Shown here: piece by piece, positions 58,930 to 64,000 of the stretch
Numbering within the stretch: position 1 is the first letter of the stretch
How the letters are laid out: every line of letters begins with the position of its first letter
DNA from: Pseudonocardia benzenivorans CB1190
Lineage (GTDB): Bacteria > Actinomycetota > Actinomycetes > Mycobacteriales > Pseudonocardiaceae
Assembly: GCF_000196675.2 (NCBI RefSeq)
Contig: NC_015312.1
Coordinates: 2,728,001 to 2,792,000 of the forward strand
Direction: 5' to 3'
Length of the DNA: 64,000 nt
Notes under the pieces: model-generated
What the model was told of the DNA's origin: nothing
What the model saw: only the letters and a program-made list of their open reading frames with translations
Databases searched by the model: none
Translations under genes and position numbers: made by a program

Positions 58930-58972
58930 GCGCGCCGTTCGCGGTACCGAGCGTGCTGCCGCGGTACCGGGC
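58920..58972. repeat. Three spaced copies of GCGGTACYGAGCG at the glgX 3' end
   Basis: GCGGTACTGAGCG (58920-58932, containing the glgX stop), GCGGTACCGAGCG (58941-58953) and GCGGTACCGGGC (58961-58972) repeat at 20-21 bp spacing. It looks like a tandem triplication of the gene's last codons into the intergenic region, as also seen at the MarR gene near 51.3 kb. Confidence 0.65.
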
Positions 58973-59015
58973 AGGGCGCGGTGTCGCGGCCGGCCGGCGG
59001 GGGTAGCCCGGGCAC

Positions 59016-59600
59016 GTGGGCACCGATCTCGACGCACTGCGCGACGCCGTCACCCGCTGCACCGACTGCGAGCTCCACGCCGACGCGACGCACGCCGTGT
59101 TCGGCGCCGGACCGGCGTCGGCGTGGCTGATGCTCGTGGGGGAGCAGCCCGGTGACCGCGAGGACCGGGAGGGCGCACCGTTCGTCGGCCCGGCGGGCCG
59201 GTTGCTCGACACCGCGCTCGAGCGCGCCGGCGTCGACCGCGACGAGGTGTACGTGACCAACGTCGTCAAGCACTTCCGGTTCGAGCGCGAGGGCAAGCGG
59301 CGCCTCCACAAGACCCCCGCGGTGCGGCACGTGCGGGCCTGCCGGCACTGGTTCGACGACGAGCTGGCGGTCGTGGGGCCGCGTGTCGTGGTCACGCTGG
59401 GGGCGACGGCGGCGAAGGCGCTGGTCGGCCCGGACGTCCGGATCAGCGAGGAGCGCGGCGAGGTGCGGGAGTGGCAGGGCCGGTCGCTGGTGCCGACGAT
59501 CCATCCGTCCGCGATCCTGCGCGGTTCACCCGAGGCCCGCGACGCCGCGCTCGACGCGTTCGTCGCGGACCTCGGGGTCGCCGCCGGTCTGCGGTCCTGA
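59016..59600 (+). CDS. UdgX-type uracil-DNA glycosylase
   Basis: A 194-residue uracil-DNA-glycosylase-family protein. It has GEQPGDREDREGAPFVGPAG at 42-61, the KRRLH loop at 94-98 and IHPSAILRG. The loop with His98 is diagnostic of UdgX, the actinobacterial enzyme that becomes covalently attached through this His to the abasic sugar after removing uracil. Cys15, Cys18 and Cys109 fit three ligands of the family's iron-sulfur cluster. GTG 59016 is used. Role: uracil repair or tagging in GC-rich DNA. Confidence 0.93.
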   Translation: MGTDLDALRDAVTRCTDCELHADATHAVFGAGPASAWLMLVGEQPGDREDREGAPFVGPAGRLLDTALERAGVDRDEVYVTNVVKHFRFEREGKRRLHKTPAVRHVRACRHWFDDELAVVGPRVVVTLGATAAKALVGPDVRISEERGEVREWQGRSLVPTIHPSAILRGSPEARDAALDAFVADLGVAAGLRS

Positions 59601-59607
59601 CGGACCG

Positions 59608-59832
59608 TCAGCCGCGCGGCTCGTCGTCCGGGTCGGCCTCCTCGCGCAGCTGGTCGAGCACGTCGGCCTGGTCGGCCTCCGACAGCCGGTCGACGTCGGG
59701 CGGGACGACGATGCCGGCACCGCGGGGATCGGCACCGCGGGGATCGGCACCGGTCTCGGGGTCGGCAGCCTGCTCGACGACCTCGCGCTGCTGCTCGGCG
59801 GCGTCGGCCTCGGGGCGTTCTGCGCTGGTCAC
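59608..59832 (-). CDS. Small acidic protein of unknown function with a short tandem repeat
   Basis: A 74-residue, highly acidic and probably disordered protein. GTG 59832 has GGAGG with a 4-base spacer, which supports real translation. The centre encodes ADPRG twice (GADPRGADPRG) from two exact 15-bp units at 59716-59745. The second half (VDRLSEADQADVLDQLREEAD) may form one amphipathic helix. The stop is 7 bp from the convergent UdgX gene. I do not recognise a family. It precedes nothing on its strand for 70 bp, so it is monocistronic or follows the read-through of the kinase gene. Confidence 0.7.
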   Translation of the reverse strand: MTSAERPEADAAEQQREVVEQAADPETGADPRGADPRGAGIVVPPDVDRLSEADQADVLDQLREEADPDDEPRG

Positions 59833-59902
59833 GGTTCCTCCCGTGCGGTCGGGGACGCTGACCGTCCCCGGCTACCCGCGGGCGCCCCTGGTCACGCCCG
59901 GG

Positions 59903-62215
59903 TCAGCGGGTCGCCGAGACGTTCCAGGTCAACCGGCCCGCGGTGCAGGACGTCGCCGGGATGGTGTGCACGATCTGGCCGGCCACGCTGCTCGCGGTCC
60001 ACACGGTGTCGACGACGGTCGCGGCGCGCGCCGACAGCGTCAGCGTGAACGTCGCCGCGATCTGCTCGTCGTTGCAGGTGTACCCGTAGGGCGACACGAG
60101 CGCGCCGGTCGCGGTCCAGACCCCGCCGGTCCCGGCGGTGAGCGGGACCGCGCCGTCCCACTGGCCGTCGGGGGCGCGCACGGTGCAGGCCGAGCGGGTG
60201 CACTCGGAGATGATCACGGGGACCTCGAGCGTCGGGGTCTTCGAGCAGTCCGAGAGGTCGCACGCGGTCTGCGGTCCCTTCAGGACGAAGGCACCCTCCG
60301 GCGAGGCGGTCGCGGGAACGGCGTCGACGTCGTCGGGGCCCAGCGAGCCGGCCGGGCGGCGGAACGCGGCGTCGGCCGGGTCGGTCAGCCCGAACTCGCG
60401 GATGTTCTGCCCTGCGCCGGTGACCGCGACGGTCGCGCCGAGGTCGAAACCGGGCCAGGCCCCCGCGGGCGGCGTCGTGCCGGGCCGGAGCGCCTCCGGT
60501 GCGGTCAGCGGATTGCCCGACGCGCACCGCACGCGTGGGACGCCGTAGCCGTCGACCAGCACGGCGGTGCCGGCCTGCAGCACGGCCTGCGCGTCCTGCT
60601 CGGAGCCGTCGGACCAGCCGTGCTCGTGGACGCGGGTGTCGGCGCGCAGCAGCACCGGTGTCAGCTCGCGGACGAACGTGGCGAGGTCGCCGCTGGAGAG
60701 CACCGTGGGGGAGCGGCTCCAGCGCAGGCCGGGGTCGCTGCGCAGCGCCGAGACCCAGGCGGTGGCGAGGTCGGGACGCCCGCCGAGGAAGTCGGCGAGG
60801 CGGTCGCGGTCGCACGACGCGCTGCCCTTGACCCCGCGGTAGAGCCCGTCGGTGGCGCCGGGAACGGCGTCGCGGTTCGCGATCCCGCGCGGCAGCGACG
60901 AGGCGGTCACCGACCCGGGCGGTCCGGTCGTCGTCGCGAAGTCGGAGGTGAAGGCGCCCAACGTGCCGGGGCCGGAAGCGGCGTGCAGGACGAGCCCGTC
61001 GGACCGGGAGCCCAGCCACCACCACACCCCGCCGCCCGCGAGCAGCGCGACGACGCCGACCAGCGCCGCGACGAGCGGCCAGCGGCGGCGTGGCCGGTCG
61101 GCGGGTGGGCCGGTACCCCGGGGCGGCGCGGTCCCGGAGCCGCCCGGCGGCGGCGGTGCGGGCGCGGCGAACGCGGGCTGCGGGGTCCACCCGGTGTCGG
61201 CGGGAGGCGGTGGCGCGCTCCGGTTCCCGCCCGCCGCCGACGGCGGCTGCGGCGGGTTCGTCGCGGCCGTCCCGATCCCGGGCGGGCTCGGCCCGGGCGG
61301 GGTCGACCCGGGCGGCAGGGTCGTCGCGGGCGGACCGATCAGGGTCGGGGCCGGCGCCGGTCCGGCGTGCACGCCGGCAGGCCGCGGGGTGGCGAGCCCG
61401 CGCGCCGTGGCGACGGCCTCGGCCATGGACTGCGGCCGCGCGGCCGGGTCGACGGCGGCCATCCTGGTCAGCAACGCCGTCAGCTCGGGCGGGACGCCGG
61501 GCAGGATCGGCGTCGGCAGCGGACCGCGCAGGATGCGGGCGACCATCGGGGCCGGCCCGACGTCGGAGTCGTCACGGAACGGCGCCCGTCCGCACAGCAG
61601 CTCCCACACCGTTGTCGCGAGGGAGTACACGTCGGAGACGACCGTCGGACGGGCGTTGTTGAGCACCTCGGGTGCCACGTGGTCGAGGCTGTATCCGCCC
61701 GCGACCGTCTGCGACCTGGCACTGACGGTGCCGCGGGCGACGCCGAAGTCGGTCAGCGCGGGCGATCCGTAGTCGGTGATCATGATGTTGGCGGGCTTGA
61801 CGTCGCAGTGCAGCACGCCCTGGGCGTGTGCCGCGACGAGCGCCTCGCCGATGCGGATCAGCACGTCGAGCGCGTCGGCGGCCGGCATCGGCCCGTGCTC
61901 GCGCAGCGCCGCCGCGTAGGAACCGCGCGCACACAGCTGCAACGCCAGCCACGGGCTGTGGTCGACCACGCCCGCGTCGTAGAGCGCGACGATGTGCGGG
62001 TGCTGCGACAGCGCGGCCATCGCCTGCCGTTCGCGCTCGAACCGGCCACGGGCGTCGTCGTCGCGCAGGTCGACCTCGAGGAGCTTGAGGGCCACCGGCC
62101 GCCCGGTGGACAGTTGCGTGGCCTCCCACACCACGCTCGACGCGCCGCGCCCGACGACGCGGCGCAGCACGTACCCCGGTGGGACAGCGCCACCCCACGC
62201 GCCCGTCCCGTTCAC
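59903..62215 (-). CDS. Transmembrane Ser/Thr protein kinase with Cys-rich ectodomain
   Basis: A 770-residue Pkn-type kinase. The catalytic lysine is Lys44 (VALKLL), the catalytic loop is HCDVKPAN (His136-Cys-Asp138) and TDFGVAR gives DFG at 156-158. A Pro/Gly-rich juxtamembrane linker runs from about 280 to 375, then one membrane helix (about 379-401). The extracellular domain of about 365 residues has many Cys (for example CDLSDC, CTRSAC) that probably form disulfides and is not a PASTA array. GTG 62215 has GAGGAGG seven bases upstream. It likely senses an envelope signal and phosphorylates cytosolic targets. Confidence 0.92.
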   Translation of the reverse strand: MNGTGAWGGAVPPGYVLRRVVGRGASSVVWEATQLSTGRPVALKLLEVDLRDDDARGRFERERQAMAALSQHPHIVALYDAGVVDHSPWLALQLCARGSYAAALREHGPMPAADALDVLIRIGEALVAAHAQGVLHCDVKPANIMITDYGSPALTDFGVARGTVSARSQTVAGGYSLDHVAPEVLNNARPTVVSDVYSLATTVWELLCGRAPFRDDSDVGPAPMVARILRGPLPTPILPGVPPELTALLTRMAAVDPAARPQSMAEAVATARGLATPRPAGVHAGPAPAPTLIGPPATTLPPGSTPPGPSPPGIGTAATNPPQPPSAAGGNRSAPPPPADTGWTPQPAFAAPAPPPPGGSGTAPPRGTGPPADRPRRRWPLVAALVGVVALLAGGGVWWWLGSRSDGLVLHAASGPGTLGAFTSDFATTTGPPGSVTASSLPRGIANRDAVPGATDGLYRGVKGSASCDRDRLADFLGGRPDLATAWVSALRSDPGLRWSRSPTVLSSGDLATFVRELTPVLLRADTRVHEHGWSDGSEQDAQAVLQAGTAVLVDGYGVPRVRCASGNPLTAPEALRPGTTPPAGAWPGFDLGATVAVTGAGQNIREFGLTDPADAAFRRPAGSLGPDDVDAVPATASPEGAFVLKGPQTACDLSDCSKTPTLEVPVIISECTRSACTVRAPDGQWDGAVPLTAGTGGVWTATGALVSPYGYTCNDEQIAATFTLTLSARAATVVDTVWTASSVAGQIVHTIPATSCTAGRLTWNVSATR

Positions 62216-62383
62216 CCCGGTTCCTCCTCGGCCGACGGCGTCGTCCCGTCTCCAGCGATGGCGTCGCGGTCGCGGGCCATCCGTTACGCGCAGTATTCCC
62301 ATCGGCGCCCGATCCCCGAACCGGGCCCCCTGTCACCCGGCGAGACGACCCGCGCACGGTCGTCGTCCTGACACACTGCGTGG

Positions 62384-63217
62384 ATGGCGAAGCCGACGGC
62401 GACCTCGAGCGAGGCGGAAGCTCCCCGCAAGCGCGTGCCGCGCAAGGCCTACGAGGGCGAGCTGCTGCGACTGCAGGGCGAGCTCGTGCAGCTGCAGGAA
62501 TGGGTCCGCGACACCGGGTCGCGCATCGTGGTCGTCTTCGAGGGCCGCGACGCGGCGGGCAAGGGCGGTGCGATCAAGCGGGTCACCGAGCACCTCAACC
62601 CCCGCGTCGCGCGGATCGTCGCGCTGCCCGCGCCGACGGAGCGCCAGCGCACGCAGTGGTACTTCCAGCGCTACGTCGAGCACCTGCCCGCCGCGGGCGA
62701 GATCGTCCTGCTCGACCGCAGCTGGTACAACCGCGCCGGCGTCGAGCGCGTGATGGGCTTCTGCACGCCGGAGGAGTACCAGCGCTTCCTGCGGCAGTGC
62801 CCGATCTTCGAGAACCTGCTCGTCGAGGACGGGATCGTGCTGCGCAAGTACTGGTTCTCGGTGAGCGACCACGAGCAGGCCCGCCGCTTCGCCGAGCGCG
62901 CGTCCGACCCGCTGAAGCAGTGGAAGCTCTCCCCGATGGACCTCGAGTCGATCACCCGCTGGGACGCCTACTCCCAGGCGAAGGACGACATGCTGATCCA
63001 CACCGACACCGAGATCGCGCCGTGGTGGGTCGTCGAGGCCGAGGACAAGCGGGCGGCGCGGCTCAACATGATCCACCACCTGCTGTCGTCGATCCCGTGG
63101 GAGCCGCGGGCACGTCCGCGGCTGGCGCTGCCCGATCGGCCGGCGTCGTCGGGCTACCAGCGGCCGCCGCGCGAGATCCAGCGCAGCGTGCCCGACCATG
63201 CCGCGACGCTGAGCTGA
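62384..63217 (+). CDS. Polyphosphate kinase 2 (PPK2 family)
   Basis: A 277-residue PPK2 with Walker A GRDAAGKGG at 54-62, Walker B LLDRSWYNR at 109-117 and the lid segment near RKYWFSVSDHEQARRF. It transfers phosphate between polyphosphate and nucleotides, mostly class I (NDP to NTP) or the reverse; the single-domain length fits class I. ATG 62384 is divergent from the kinase gene across 168 bp. Confidence 0.94.
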   Translation: MAKPTATSSEAEAPRKRVPRKAYEGELLRLQGELVQLQEWVRDTGSRIVVVFEGRDAAGKGGAIKRVTEHLNPRVARIVALPAPTERQRTQWYFQRYVEHLPAAGEIVLLDRSWYNRAGVERVMGFCTPEEYQRFLRQCPIFENLLVEDGIVLRKYWFSVSDHEQARRFAERASDPLKQWKLSPMDLESITRWDAYSQAKDDMLIHTDTEIAPWWVVEAEDKRAARLNMIHHLLSSIPWEPRARPRLALPDRPASSGYQRPPREIQRSVPDHAATLS

Positions 63218-63232
63218 CGCGCTCCGGGCGAC

Positions 63233-64000
63233 TCAGCTCCAGATCGTCACGTAGACCGGCGGGCGGAACCGGGCGGGCGCGAGACCCTCGCCCGGCGCCC
63301 GCAGCAGCTTCATCGCCTCCGGGGTGCTGAGGAAGTGGCGCAACGACGACGCGGCCGCGGAGCGCCGGTCGACCGGCAGCGTCGACACGTGCCACACGAC
63401 GTCGAGCGGGGTCCCGGGCAGCTCGACGACGGTGAGCTCGCGGCGCCGGACGTGGTGCACCGCGAGGTGCGCGATGCCGGGGGCCACACCCGCGCCGCGG
63501 GCGGCGGCGTCCCAGGCGGCGGTCTGCGTCGGGAACACCGACAGGCTCGACTCGGGGATGCGGGCGGCACGCAGCAGCCGGCCGACGTCGCTGTCCGGGT
63601 CGGTCGCCGACGTCTCGACGAGCCACGGCCAGCGCGCGGGCGGGCCGGTGAACCGGGCGTCGGGAGCGGCGAGCACAACGAGGCGCGCCCGGAAGATCGG
63701 CTCGCTGACCAGCCCCATCGAGCGCTCGCCACCCAGGTGCGGCCCGAGGGCGACGTCGGCCAGGCGCTGCGAGACGAGCGCGCCCATCTCGGCGGTGGTC
63801 GCGACGCCGGAGCTGATCTCGATGGTCCCCGACGACCGCGCGCCGAACGTCTCGCCCAGAGGACCGGCGACGAACTCGACGACCGGGCTGGGCGCCACCA
63901 GCCGCAGCTGCTCGGGCGCACCCTTGGCCGAGCGCACCGCCGACTCCGCCTCCGCGCCGAGTGCCACCATCTGCGCCGCGATCGCGAGCAGTCGGGTGCC
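63233..64000 (-). CDS. LysR-family regulator, 5' end beyond the window
   Basis: The C-terminal 255 residues of a LysR-type regulator. The coupling helix (LLAIAAQMVALGAEAESAVRSAKG) and the periplasmic-binding-like effector domain are present, starting LRLVAPSPVVEFV and with IEISSGVATTAEMGALVSQRLADVALGP. The helix-turn-helix domain lies beyond position 64,000, so the gene is truncated by the window edge and not broken. It is convergent with PPK2 (15-bp gap). Confidence 0.9.
   Translation of the reverse strand, partial: GTRLLAIAAQMVALGAEAESAVRSAKGAPEQLRLVAPSPVVEFVAGPLGETFGARSSGTIEISSGVATTAEMGALVSQRLADVALGPHLGGERSMGLVSEPIFRARLVVLAAPDARFTGPPARWPWLVETSATDPDSDVGRLLRAARIPESSLSVFPTQTAAWDAAARGAGVAPGIAHLAVHHVRRRELTVVELPGTPLDVVWHVSTLPVDRRSAAASSLRHFLSTPEAMKLLRAPGEGLAPARFRPPVYVTIWS

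Overview
The window reads as chromosomal DNA of a very high-GC actinobacterium, most likely of the Pseudonocardia/Amycolatopsis type. This rests on the strong G/C bias at third codon positions, frequent GTG and TTG starts, ATGA/GTGA/TGATG gene overlaps, and the gene families present: DUF35/thiolase-like pairs, several P450s with [3Fe-4S] ferredoxins, many short-chain dehydrogenases, LLM flavin monooxygenases, UdgX and an actinobacterial Ser/Thr kinase. I saw no tRNA, rRNA, CRISPR array, transposase or phage gene.

Region 1 (about 70-30,200) is one long accessory catabolic block. It opens with an unrecognised, internally duplicated protein. Next come a DUF35 protein and a thiolase-like protein, two ACMSD-type amidohydrolases, a Rieske ferredoxin, an acyl-CoA ligase and two SDRs. 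A divergent MFS transporter separates these from two P450s, an SDR, a VOC protein, a CxxHxxC ferredoxin and a 3-ketosteroid-dehydrogenase-like flavoprotein. A minus-strand trio follows (zinc alcohol dehydrogenase, TIM-barrel isomerase, ketopantoate-reductase-like). After it come a class II aldolase, an FMN 2-hydroxyacid oxidase, a complete Liv-type ABC importer with its own promoter, an unknown Cys/His protein, two SDRs, a VOC protein, a second KstD-like flavoprotein and a TrmB-like regulator. Together they look like uptake, oxidation, CoA activation and ring or side-chain cleavage of a cyclic hydrophobic acid. The substrate cannot be read from sequence.

Region 2 (30,200-39,660) holds a flavin monooxygenase with a large ATP-binding regulator, an alpha/beta hydrolase with an N-terminal membrane domain, an LLM oxidoreductase divergent from a MarR regulator, and a TetR regulator divergent from a 14-helix MFS exporter. 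The TetR/exporter interval contains a striking two-site operator. Region 3 (39,665-49,980) is a second minus-strand catabolic cluster: ferredoxin, P450, acyl-CoA ligase, MFS, enoyl-CoA hydratase, two LLM monooxygenases, a cyclase/isatin-hydrolase-like protein and a DapA-family lyase. It starts from a recognisable promoter with a 32-bp palindromic operator and a candidate 34-codon leader ORF, and a divergent GntR gene is probably its regulator.

Region 4 (50,000-64,000) is more ordinary: two STAS proteins, MarR plus ABC exporter, topoisomerase IB, a DJ-1/PfpI protein, a thiolase, GlgX, UdgX, a small acidic protein, a membrane Ser/Thr kinase, PPK2 and a partial LysR regulator.

Across the window there are at least two families of dispersed palindromic repeats. 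Family A (8,528-8,580 and 39,619-39,663) is found once inside an MFS coding sequence and once as a probable terminator. Family B (12,697-12,736, 42,763-42,806 and 54,856-54,906) usually abuts gene ends, and one decayed copy is read through as protein. These repeats and the leader/operator arrangement at 49 kb are the most unusual non-coding signals.
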